Source of the DNA: Chthoniobacteraceae bacterium
GTDB lineage: Bacteria; Verrucomicrobiota; Verrucomicrobiia; Chthoniobacterales; Chthoniobacteraceae
Length of the DNA: 64,000 nucleotides
Reading direction: 5' to 3'
Assembly (NCBI GenBank): GCA_947449735.1
Contig: CANFTB010000012.1
Coordinates: 33,072-97,071, forward strand
Of the stretch, positions 1 through 8,126 are shown piece by piece. The notes beneath the pieces are model-generated. The model worked only from the letters and a program-made list of their open reading frames with translations. It was not told the DNA's origin and did not search any database. Positions within the stretch are counted from its first letter, which is position 1. Every line of letters starts with the position of its first letter. The position numbers were made by a program, and so were the translations under genes.

Positions 1-1
1 G

Positions 2-1375
2 CTGGACGGCATGTTCAAGGCCACCGGCCACAAGAACGCCTACTTTCCGCTCTTCATCCCCCTCTCCTACCTGGCCAAGGAAGCCGAACACGTGGACGGT
101 TTTGCCAAGGAATGCGCCGTCGTCACCCACCACCGCCTCGAAACGGGACCGGACGGCAATCTGCGCCCCGCCCCGAGTTCGCAGTTGGCGGAGCCGCTCG
201 TCATCCGCCCCACCAGCGAGACCATCATCGGCGCAACCTACGCCAAATGGGTGCAGAGCTACCGCGACCTCCCCATTCTCATCAACCAGTGGGCGAACGT
301 CGTGCGCTGGGAAATGCGGCCCCGCGTGTTTTTGAGAACCGCTGAGTTCCTGTGGCAGGAAGGCCACACGGCCCACGAGACGGAGGCAGAGGCGGTGGAA
401 GAAACGGAGAAAATGCTGGGCGTCTACGAGACGTTCGCACGCGAGCACCTCGCGCTGCCCGTCTACACCGGCGAGAAGAGCGCCGGCGAACGCTTCCCCG
501 GCGCCGTGCAAACTCTTTGTATCGAGGCCATGGTGCAGGACCGCAAGGCAGTGCAAGCCGGCACCTCGCATTTCCTCGGCCAGAACTTCGCCAAGGCCAG
601 CGACATCAAGTTCCTCTCCCGCACCAACACCCAGGAGTTCGCCTGGACGACGAGCTGGGGCGTGAGCACGCGCCTCATCGGCACGCTCATCATGGCCCAC
701 GGCGACGACGACGGCGTCATCCTGCCCCCGCGCGTAGCCACCTCGCACATCGTGATCCTGCCCGTGGTCCCGAAGGAAGACACACGCGCCGCCGTTTTGG
801 ACGCCGCCTACGCACTCGCCGCCAAGCTGCGCGAAGTTCGCTACCACGGCGAACCGCTGCGCGTCGAAGTCGACGCCCGCGATCTCAACGGCGGAGCCAA
901 GAACTGGGAATGGATCAAGAAGGGCGCCCCACTGCGCGTCGAAATCGGACCGCGCGATCTGGAAAAAGGCTCCGTTGCGGTGGCCCGCCGCGACCGTCCG
1001 CACAAGGAAAAGAGCTTCCCCTCCAACACCGAGTTTCTGGAAACCGTGCCGTCCATCCTGGACGACATCCAAGCGACGCTGCTCGCACGCGCCACGGAAT
1101 ACCGCGACCAGAACACCGTGCGCATCGACACCAAGGAGGAGTTCTACGCCTTCTTCACCCCGAAGAGCGCCGACAAACCCGAGATTCACGGCGGCTTCGC
1201 CCTCGCCCATTGGAACGGCTCGGCGGAGGTCGAGGCTAAGATCAAGGAGGACTTGAAGGTCACCATCAGGTGTATCCCCACCCCAGGCCAGATTCCCGGC
1301 GCCGAAGAACCCGGCCGCTGTGTCATCACGGGCGAACCCAGCGCGCGCCGCGTGCTCTTCGCCAAGTCATACTAA
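2..1375 (+). CDS. proS: Prolyl-tRNA synthetase, archaeal/eukaryotic-like (type 3) form; 5' end cut by window edge
   Basis: Frame is open to the window edge (LDG-MFKATGHKNAYFPLFIP). Class II motifs VIRPTSETIIGATYAKWVQSYRDLPILINQWANVVRWE and FLWQEGHTAH; C-terminus ends ...LFAKSY. Confidence 0.95.
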   Translation: MDGMFKATGHKNAYFPLFIPLSYLAKEAEHVDGFAKECAVVTHHRLETGPDGNLRPAPSSQLAEPLVIRPTSETIIGATYAKWVQSYRDLPILINQWANVVRWEMRPRVFLRTAEFLWQEGHTAHETEAEAVEETEKMLGVYETFAREHLALPVYTGEKSAGERFPGAVQTLCIEAMVQDRKAVQAGTSHFLGQNFAKASDIKFLSRTNTQEFAWTTSWGVSTRLIGTLIMAHGDDDGVILPPRVATSHIVILPVVPKEDTRAAVLDAAYALAAKLREVRYHGEPLRVEVDARDLNGGAKNWEWIKKGAPLRVEIGPRDLEKGSVAVARRDRPHKEKSFPSNTEFLETVPSILDDIQATLLARATEYRDQNTVRIDTKEEFYAFFTPKSADKPEIHGGFALAHWNGSAEVEAKIKEDLKVTIRCIPTPGQIPGAEEPGRCVITGEPSARRVLFAKSY

Positions 1376-1466
1376 ACCGCCCTGCCGCCGGACCGACCCG
1401 ACTCGTTTTCTGTTTCGGGCGAACGCCGGCGCACTCCCCCCTTCCCTCCGCTATTCCCCACCAATC

Positions 1467-2585
1467 ATGAGCGCCTTTTCCGTCGAACACACCGACCCCG
1501 TGAACTCCCAGATCCTCGCGATCTCGGAGGACAAGATCCAGGGCTTCGTCCGCGAACCGTTTGCCGAAGTCGCCCGCCTCTCCGGCGTGGACCTCGACAC
1601 CGTCCATGCGCGCATTCGCGGGATGCTCGAGGCCGGAACGATCCGCCGCGTCCGCCAGACCCTGATCGCCCCCAACCTCGCCGACGGGGCGCTCGTCGCG
1701 TGGCGTGTTTCCGAAGACAAGCTCAACAGCGCCTTCGACTTCATGTTCCAGCAGGACCCGTTCAGCGGGCACGTCGTCGTGCGGTCCACCGACCAGCAGA
1801 CGCCCGGCTCCGAGTACCGCCTCTGGACAACGCTCAAGGTGCCGGTCGGCACCTCAATGGACGAGCACGCCCGGGTTTTGATGCGCCACACGGGCTGCGA
1901 AAAGTACAAACTCATGCCGGCGCGCGGGATTTTCGCGCTCGGCGTCGGGCACGTCCGCCGCAAGACCATCGAGCCCGGCGACCGCATTGAAAAGCCTGCG
2001 CAGATGATGCCCGTCCACAACGTGAAGCTCACCGACCTGGAATGGCGGGCGCTTCTGGAATTGAAGCGTGAGTTTGAACCTTCAGAGATCGCCGCCAACC
2101 CCTGGGCGCCCCGCGCCGCGGCGGCAGGAGTGTCGCTGGACGAATTTTTCCAAATCGCCGAAAGCCTGCAGTCGCGCAAGGTCATCGGCCGCTTCTCGAC
2201 CTTCCTCGAACACGTGAAACCCTCGCAGACCGGGGTGCGCGTGACGCGCTTCAACGCCCTCTTCCACTGGGCCGTCCCCGCGGGACGCGAAGTGGAGGCC
2301 GGCGGCGAAGTCGGCCGCCACGAGATCCTCACGCACTGCTACTGGCGCGAAGGAGGCCCCGACTTCAAAAACGTGAACATCATGTCCGTCGCCCACGGCA
2401 CCGACAAGGGCCGGGTGCTCGAGCACAAGGCGGCCATCGACGCGCACCTCGAAAGCTGCGGAATCCCGGTCGCCTACACGAACGTGTTCTGGGGTGGACG
2501 CAGTGAAATCAAGCCCTCGGAAATCTCGCCGCTCATCCACCGCGAATGGCTCGCCCGCATGCAGGCCGCCGCGCCCCAGGCCTGA
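1467..2585 (+). CDS. Lrp/AsnC-like two-domain protein resembling AhbA/AhbB (siroheme decarboxylase family)
   Basis: ATG at 1467. N-terminal winged-HTH-like segment followed by RAM-like segments, then a second HTH/RAM-like half. Confidence 0.6.
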   Translation: MSAFSVEHTDPVNSQILAISEDKIQGFVREPFAEVARLSGVDLDTVHARIRGMLEAGTIRRVRQTLIAPNLADGALVAWRVSEDKLNSAFDFMFQQDPFSGHVVVRSTDQQTPGSEYRLWTTLKVPVGTSMDEHARVLMRHTGCEKYKLMPARGIFALGVGHVRRKTIEPGDRIEKPAQMMPVHNVKLTDLEWRALLELKREFEPSEIAANPWAPRAAAAGVSLDEFFQIAESLQSRKVIGRFSTFLEHVKPSQTGVRVTRFNALFHWAVPAGREVEAGGEVGRHEILTHCYWREGGPDFKNVNIMSVAHGTDKGRVLEHKAAIDAHLESCGIPVAYTNVFWGGRSEIKPSEISPLIHREWLARMQAAAPQA

Positions 2586-2624
2586 GCCCGCAGGACAGCC
2601 TAGGGTCCGCCACCCCGTAACGCT

Positions 2625-3284
2625 TTGTTTGAAAACCTGCGGTTTCTAGACGATCCGGAGCCACGGGATCCGTTTTTGCAGATGGCTGTCGACGAGGCCC
2701 TGCTGGAAACCAGCGCGCTTCCGCTTCTGCGCGTGTACCGCTGGGACAGGCCGAACGTGTCGGTGGGCTATTTTGAAAAGATCGCGGAGGCGCGCTCTCA
2801 GCACCCGGGGCAGTTGCTCGTCAGGCGCTGGACGGGCGGCGGCACGGTCGTCCACGGTTCGGACGCGCCTTACTCGCTCATCGTTCCGCGGGGCGAGCCG
2901 TTTGCAGCGGTGCGCCCGGGCGAGTCCTACCGGCGCATCCACGGAATCCTCGCCACAGTGCTCAGAAGCGCGGTTCCGTCGGTGGCGCTGGCGGCGGCCG
3001 ACGCGCCGAAGGTTTCCTCCGCCTGTTTTGAAAATCCGGTGGCGGACGACTTGATGGCCGACGGTTGCAAGATCGCGGGGGCCGGCCAGCGCCGGACGAG
3101 GGCGGGAATGCTGCATCAGGGCAGCCTGCAGTTGGGGTCGGCGGAATTCCGGGAAGCCCGCGAATTTGCAGACCAGCTCTCCGTCCGGGTGTCGGCACTC
3201 GCGCTTGCGGACCACGAACTGGCGCGGGCGAACGTTCTTGCGGATGCCCGGTACCGCACGACGGAGTGGTTGGACCTGCGTTGA
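2625..3284 (+). CDS. Lipoate/biotin protein ligase A family protein
   Basis: LplA-like motifs MAVDEALL, RRWTGGGTVVHGSDAPYSL, DLMADGCKIAGAGQRRTRAGMLHQGSL. Probable TTG start. Confidence 0.8.
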   Translation: MFENLRFLDDPEPRDPFLQMAVDEALLETSALPLLRVYRWDRPNVSVGYFEKIAEARSQHPGQLLVRRWTGGGTVVHGSDAPYSLIVPRGEPFAAVRPGESYRRIHGILATVLRSAVPSVALAAADAPKVSSACFENPVADDLMADGCKIAGAGQRRTRAGMLHQGSLQLGSAEFREAREFADQLSVRVSALALADHELARANVLADARYRTTEWLDLR

Positions 3285-3370
3285 GCGGCGCGGTTCGCCG
3301 GGCGGACACTTCATCTTCCTGAAGCGCCAACCCGGCGTCTTTGCAGGTCATTTCCAGAGCTCTGGGGGCA

Positions 3371-3447
3371 CCCAAGTTACTTGGCCCTACGCATGTCTCC
3401 ACCTTTAAAGTTCCACTTCAAACTTTGGTTTCAGGCACGAAGTGGAA
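3371..3447 (+). promoter_or_regulatory. Cluster of inverted repeats in the 5' leader of the polyprenyl synthase/oxidase-like operon
   Basis: CCAAGT-T-ACTTGG (3371-3383); AAAGTT(3407-3412)/AACTTT(3421-3426); TTCCACTTC(3411-3419)/GAAGTGGAA(3439-3447). The last two overlap and are mutually exclusive. Confidence 0.35.
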
Positions 3448-3524
3448 AACAGATATTCCTTTGAACTAAACGCTGTATCGTTAGGTCTGAACACGTGCGG
3501 TGTTTTACCTCACCGCGTTTCTCA

Positions 3525-4532
3525 ATGCACCGTCTCCGCTTCCATTCTCAGGCGCTCAGCCCGGTGCTTTCAGCACTTCCGCCTGTTTTAGAAACACCTC
3601 ATGAAATCCCGTCGTCTCAAGAAAGGGACGCCCGACTGCTGCGCGGTGCCCTTCTCAAGGAGGCTCCCCTTCACCGCGGTCTGGAGTTTAGTTTGGGAAA
3701 GGTCCTCTCGGCAGCCGTCACCAATACAGGGTCGCTTTTAAGGGCGCAAATAGCGCTGGTTTTGGGACGGGCACTCGGGGAAACCGAGCCGCAGGCGCTG
3801 AAGTTTGCCTGCGCAGTCGAGTACTTCCACATCGCCTCTCTGCTTTTGGACGACCTGCCCCAAATGGACGACGCCCGGGAAAGGCGGGGACAGGTGTGCC
3901 TCCACTTGTTGCACGGTGAAAACGCCGTCCTCCTGGGGGCGCTGGCGCTGATCACACGAGGATACGCGCTGGTGGGCGAGTCCGGAGCGGGCGCTTCCGA
4001 GAAGTCGAGGAACGCCTTGAACGGCCTTTTGGAGAGCTGCCTTGGAACACGGGGAGTCCTCAACGGACAGGCGTTCGACCTCAAATTTAGCGACACCCTC
4101 GCGCCGAAGCGGAGTTCCGCCACCGTTGCCCTGCGAAAAACCGTGCCACTCCTCCTGCTCTCGCTGCTGGGCCCGGCGCTGATCGCCGGGGCGTCCGAAG
4201 AGCAGTTCATGGGACTGAGACGGTTGGGAATTTACTGGGGCCTCGCCTATCAGGGACTCGATGACCTGCGGGATGTGCTGGAAAATCCTCACACCAGCGG
4301 AAAAACCTCTGAGCAGGACACCTTGCTCGGGCGTCCCAGCATGGTGCGACAACTGGGCGTGGAGGGATCTCAACGCTCACTTGCAAGACTGATGGAGCTT
4401 GCGAATCAATCGCTGGCGAAGCTCGTCTCGGACACCCCGGCGCTGGGGGTGCTTTCTGATTTCCAAGGGCTGTTCAAGGAGAGAGTCCAGCGGCTGGTTC
4501 CCTGCGTTTCACAATCATGCCCGCCTTCCTAA
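3525..4532 (+). CDS. Polyprenyl (isoprenyl) diphosphate synthase family protein
   Basis: Asp-rich motifs LLLDDLPQMDDARERRG and YQGLDDLRD. Start uncertain (GTG 3495 or ATG 3525). Confidence 0.8.
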   Translation: MHRLRFHSQALSPVLSALPPVLETPHEIPSSQERDARLLRGALLKEAPLHRGLEFSLGKVLSAAVTNTGSLLRAQIALVLGRALGETEPQALKFACAVEYFHIASLLLDDLPQMDDARERRGQVCLHLLHGENAVLLGALALITRGYALVGESGAGASEKSRNALNGLLESCLGTRGVLNGQAFDLKFSDTLAPKRSSATVALRKTVPLLLLSLLGPALIAGASEEQFMGLRRLGIYWGLAYQGLDDLRDVLENPHTSGKTSEQDTLLGRPSMVRQLGVEGSQRSLARLMELANQSLAKLVSDTPALGVLSDFQGLFKERVQRLVPCVSQSCPPS

Positions 4533-5632
4533 GCCTCATTTTATTGAATCTGAGGCGGCACAAGATCCGGGCCGCCATCAGCGTCACCGGCGTGGCCTTC
4601 GGCGTTGCCGCCATGCTGATGATTGTCTCAATCGTGCTCGGGGCCATCAGCATGTTTGAGGGCATTCTGGCCGAGGAGAGCCATTTCGTTGTCTTCGAAA
4701 AGAACGTGTCCGACCTGTTCTTCAGCAGCGTCAGCATGGAGCAGATTGAGACGATCCGCGGTCTCGTACAGGTGGACCGGGTGGATCCGATGCTGGTAGG
4801 AATTGTTTCCTCGGCGGACCACCCGATCATCACCTGTTTTGGAGTCGAGGCGGACAATCCGCGCCTTCAAAAGGCCCAGTGGCTTCAGGGCGACCGCTCT
4901 GAATATGGGAGGGAGCCGGATGTCGTGTACCTCGGGGAGAGGTCGGCGCAGTTTCTGAAGACCAAGCGTGGCGAAAGGATTTCCATCGGAAAGGCGGAAT
5001 TCACCGTCGGCGGGGTGATCCGGACGCAGAACGGCTTTGAGGATGGAGGCGTTTTCATGCCCCTGTCTCTGGCCCAGCGCTATTTCCACCGCGAGGGTCT
5101 GGTGTCCGTCGCCTCGGTGAAACTCAAGAACGCCCAGATGTCGGAGGCCTTCAAACACTCCGTCGAAACCGCTTCCGGCGCCCTCGTAGCTCTTAAAAAC
5201 GAGGATTTCAACAGATCCTATTCCCAGTTTCGGATCCTGAACTTCACCAGCTGGGCGGTGGGCGTGTGTTCATTGCTACTGGGCGGCATGGGCGTGGCGA
5301 ACACGATGCTGATGTCGATTTTCTCGCGCATCCGTGAAATGGCGATCTTGCGCGTCTGCGGCTTTTCCCGCGGCCAGATCGTGGGTTTGGTGTTTGGGGA
5401 AGCTGGCATTCTCGCCGCCATTGGGTCCGTCGTCGGACTGGGGATGGGGTTCGCGGGCCTGGCCGTGATGAACCGGGTGCCGCAGTTGCAGGGGTACGTT
5501 CATGCGCAGGTGCGCCCGGACGTGATTCTCGCCATCCTGCTGACAGCCTGTGTCACCGCTCTTTTGGGCGCGCTTTACCCCGCGCATTTCGCTTCCCGGA
5601 TCCAGCCAGCGGAAGCCCTCCGCTTCGAATAA
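4517..5632 (+). CDS. ABC transporter permease, MacB/FtsX type
   Basis: N-terminal TM, large soluble domain, three C-terminal TMs with FSRIREMAILRVCGFSRGQI. Overlaps the preceding ORF by 16 nt. Confidence 0.85.
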   Translation: MPAFLSLILLNLRRHKIRAAISVTGVAFGVAAMLMIVSIVLGAISMFEGILAEESHFVVFEKNVSDLFFSSVSMEQIETIRGLVQVDRVDPMLVGIVSSADHPIITCFGVEADNPRLQKAQWLQGDRSEYGREPDVVYLGERSAQFLKTKRGERISIGKAEFTVGGVIRTQNGFEDGGVFMPLSLAQRYFHREGLVSVASVKLKNAQMSEAFKHSVETASGALVALKNEDFNRSYSQFRILNFTSWAVGVCSLLLGGMGVANTMLMSIFSRIREMAILRVCGFSRGQIVGLVFGEAGILAAIGSVVGLGMGFAGLAVMNRVPQLQGYVHAQVRPDVILAILLTACVTALLGALYPAHFASRIQPAEALRFE

Positions 5633-5635
5633 ACC

Positions 5636-6328
5636 ATGGAATCCCCAGACCAAGACAACACGACGCCGGTCGTCCTTGAGGGCAGAGACCTTTGGAAAAG
5701 CTTCGACCAGGGGCGCATTGAGGTGCTTCGCGGTGCCAGTGTGAAGGTCCGGCGCGGGGAAATCGTGGCCCTCTGGGGGGCATCCGGGTCGGGAAAAAGC
5801 ACCCTCCTGCATCTGTTGAGCGGGCTGGATGTCGCGGACAAAGGCACCGTCTCAGTCCTTGGACAAAACCCCCAGTTTGAAGAAGCCAGGCTGGCTCTGA
5901 GGCGGCGGCACGTGGGGTTCGTATTCCAGCTCCACAACCTGATTCCGGACCTGACTCTTGAGGAGAACCTTCAAATTCCCTGCATCGCCAGCGGAACGGC
6001 CGGCTCCCAAATCCGCAGTCGGATTCTTCAGTTGAGCGACGCGGTGGGGCTTTCGCACAGGCTGCGGCACAGGATCCAGGACCTCTCGGGAGGCGAGCGT
6101 CAGCGGACCGCGATTTGCCGCGCGCTGATGCACGAACCCCAGATTTTGTTCGCGGACGAACCGACGGGCTCCCTGGACGAAAAGACCGCTGAAACCGTGT
6201 TCGAATTGCTCTTCAAACTCGCGAAAAACGAGGGAATGACCGTGGTGATCGCCACTCACGAGCGCCGGTTCATGGAGGCGTGCTCGCGCGTGGTGCGCGT
6301 CACCAATGGCCAGACGCTTTCGAGTTAA
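5636..6328 (+). CDS. ABC transporter ATP-binding protein, LolD/MacB type
   Basis: Walker A GASGSGKSTLL, signature LSGGERQRTAICRAL, Walker B ILFADEPTGSLDEKT. Confidence 0.95.
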   Translation: MESPDQDNTTPVVLEGRDLWKSFDQGRIEVLRGASVKVRRGEIVALWGASGSGKSTLLHLLSGLDVADKGTVSVLGQNPQFEEARLALRRRHVGFVFQLHNLIPDLTLEENLQIPCIASGTAGSQIRSRILQLSDAVGLSHRLRHRIQDLSGGERQRTAICRALMHEPQILFADEPTGSLDEKTAETVFELLFKLAKNEGMTVVIATHERRFMEACSRVVRVTNGQTLSS

Positions 6329-6348
6329 TTCCCCAACCGCACCCATCC

Positions 6349-7728
6349 ATGCAGGATCCTTTTCAGCGGCAGCCTTCGAACATCGGAAGTGCCGCGTCGG
6401 GAGAAGGCGGGGAAGCGGGTGAAGCACAGCGTCTCGCAGGTGTTTTCAGCATCCTCTGGCTGCTCCTGGCGAACGCGGTGGGGGTGTTGCTGGCAACGCT
6501 GCTGGTGCTGCCTGAATTAGGACGCCCGCTCGGCGAGTTTACCTACGGCCGCTGGGTGCCGTTGCACTTGAACTGGCAGCTTTACGGCTGGTGCGCCCTG
6601 CCGGCGGTTGCGGCGCTGATGCGACGCTTCGCACCGGCCGAATCTTCCGAAGCCACCAACCGCTCGGGCAAAAGCGGCCGCTGGGTGGTGTATTTCCTCT
6701 GGTCGGCGGCCCTGCTCTATGGCGGTTGGAGCTGGCTGCACGGTCAAACGACGGGGAAACTTTTTTTGGACTGGAACGGCCGCTCGGAAGCGCTGCTGCT
6801 CCTGGCGATGGTGGTGCTCTGGTGGGTGCTTTTGAGCCAGTGGCGCAGCCAGGATCGTTCCAAGGCCGAGGCGCCCCCCCGCTCCGCAGGTCTTTCGCGC
6901 GTTTTGGAAGCCGTTCTTCTGGCGGCCCTCGCGGCCGTTCCGGTGCTCTTAAGTTGGTCCGGGGGACGCGGCGTTTATCCGCCCATTGACCCAGGCACGG
7001 GCGGCCCCACGGGGACCAGTTTGCTAGGCTCCACTCTGGTGGTCGTTCTGCTTTTCGCCCTGATTCCCTGGCTCCTCCGGGTGCCTGCACGGCGCGACAG
7101 GGGTGTCTGGCTTCCGTACTGGCTCGTGCTGGGCGCTTCGATGTTGCTGTGCTGGGCCATTTCAAACGGCAACAGCAGCCACTCGGACTGGAGGCAGATC
7201 TCGGGGCTAGGTTCGCTGCTTTTTTGGATCCCCATGCTTCCCCTCTATTGGCGTCGATTTGACTGGGGCCCGGGCTCCACCCGTTGGCTGCGCGCCACGC
7301 AGGTTTGGTGGGCGGCATTGGTTCTCACAGGCTTTGTGGCGTTCCTGCCCGGAATGCTGGACAGGATCAAATTCGGGAATGTTCTGGTGGCGCACACGCA
7401 CCTCGCCATGGCGGGTTTTCTCACGAGCCTAAACATGCTCATCCTCATGAATCTCTCCCGTTCGCCGCTCCAATGCGTCGGCGTTTTGGACGCGCGAGTT
7501 CCCTTTTATGTGTGGCACGCGGCGTTGGCCGCTCATTTGTGCAGCCTCGCCGGCCTGGGGATCGTGGAAATACAGGACAAAGGCCGCTGGTTGATGGGGG
7601 AGGCTGGGGCCGCGTTCCTGTGGATCCGTTTGGGCGCGGGCGTCCTGATGGTAGGCGTGTCGGTGTTCTGGCTCGTAGCGCTTCTTTCGGGACGTCGGAA
7701 ACCTCAACTAACAGAGAACGCTCCATGA
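6349..7728 (+). CDS. Polytopic membrane protein related to cbb3-type heme-copper oxidase subunit I
   Basis: ATG 6349. TYGRWVPLHLNWQLYGW resembles the CcoN low-spin heme His region; NVLVAHTHLAMAGF resembles the paired heme His region. Many TM segments. Confidence 0.6.
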   Translation: MQDPFQRQPSNIGSAASGEGGEAGEAQRLAGVFSILWLLLANAVGVLLATLLVLPELGRPLGEFTYGRWVPLHLNWQLYGWCALPAVAALMRRFAPAESSEATNRSGKSGRWVVYFLWSAALLYGGWSWLHGQTTGKLFLDWNGRSEALLLLAMVVLWWVLLSQWRSQDRSKAEAPPRSAGLSRVLEAVLLAALAAVPVLLSWSGGRGVYPPIDPGTGGPTGTSLLGSTLVVVLLFALIPWLLRVPARRDRGVWLPYWLVLGASMLLCWAISNGNSSHSDWRQISGLGSLLFWIPMLPLYWRRFDWGPGSTRWLRATQVWWAALVLTGFVAFLPGMLDRIKFGNVLVAHTHLAMAGFLTSLNMLILMNLSRSPLQCVGVLDARVPFYVWHAALAAHLCSLAGLGIVEIQDKGRWLMGEAGAAFLWIRLGAGVLMVGVSVFWLVALLSGRRKPQLTENAP

Positions 7729-8126
7729 AAACACGCCTTGTGACCGCGGTTTCGTTGATGGCAGGAGGCGGGGACTTCGCCACAGGCCTGTTGCTCCTTA
7801 ATCAACCGGCGTGGACGCTTGGACTGCTCGGCGTTCCGATTCCCGGGGATTTGGTTTTGGTGCAATACATCGGAGTCTTCGTGGGCTGCGTCGGCTTGAT
7901 CTACGGATGGGGACTCTGGACGTATTTGCACCAGGGAGACCCTGCGCGGTTGAGGACGGTTTGGGAGATGACGGCTCTTTTCCGGTTCTCCGTTTGCGCG
8001 TTTGTGGGTGTGAGTGTTCTACAGACGAAACTGCACCCCGCCTGGCTTTCCGTGGCATTGGTGGATGGTTTCTGGGCCCTTTTACAAGTGGCACTGCTCA
8101 GGCGCAGGGCTCTGGATCCCCAATGA
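7725..8126 (+). CDS. Small membrane protein of unknown function
   Basis: ATGA overlap with the preceding stop (7725-7728); about four hydrophobic segments. Confidence 0.7.
   Translation: MKTRLVTAVSLMAGGGDFATGLLLLNQPAWTLGLLGVPIPGDLVLVQYIGVFVGCVGLIYGWGLWTYLHQGDPARLRTVWEMTALFRFSVCAFVGVSVLQTKLHPAWLSVALVDGFWALLQVALLRRRALDPQ

Noticed and set aside
352-1239. 295-aa ORF overlapping proS
   Set aside because: Alternate frame of the proS coding region with an Arg/Gly-rich nonsense-like translation.
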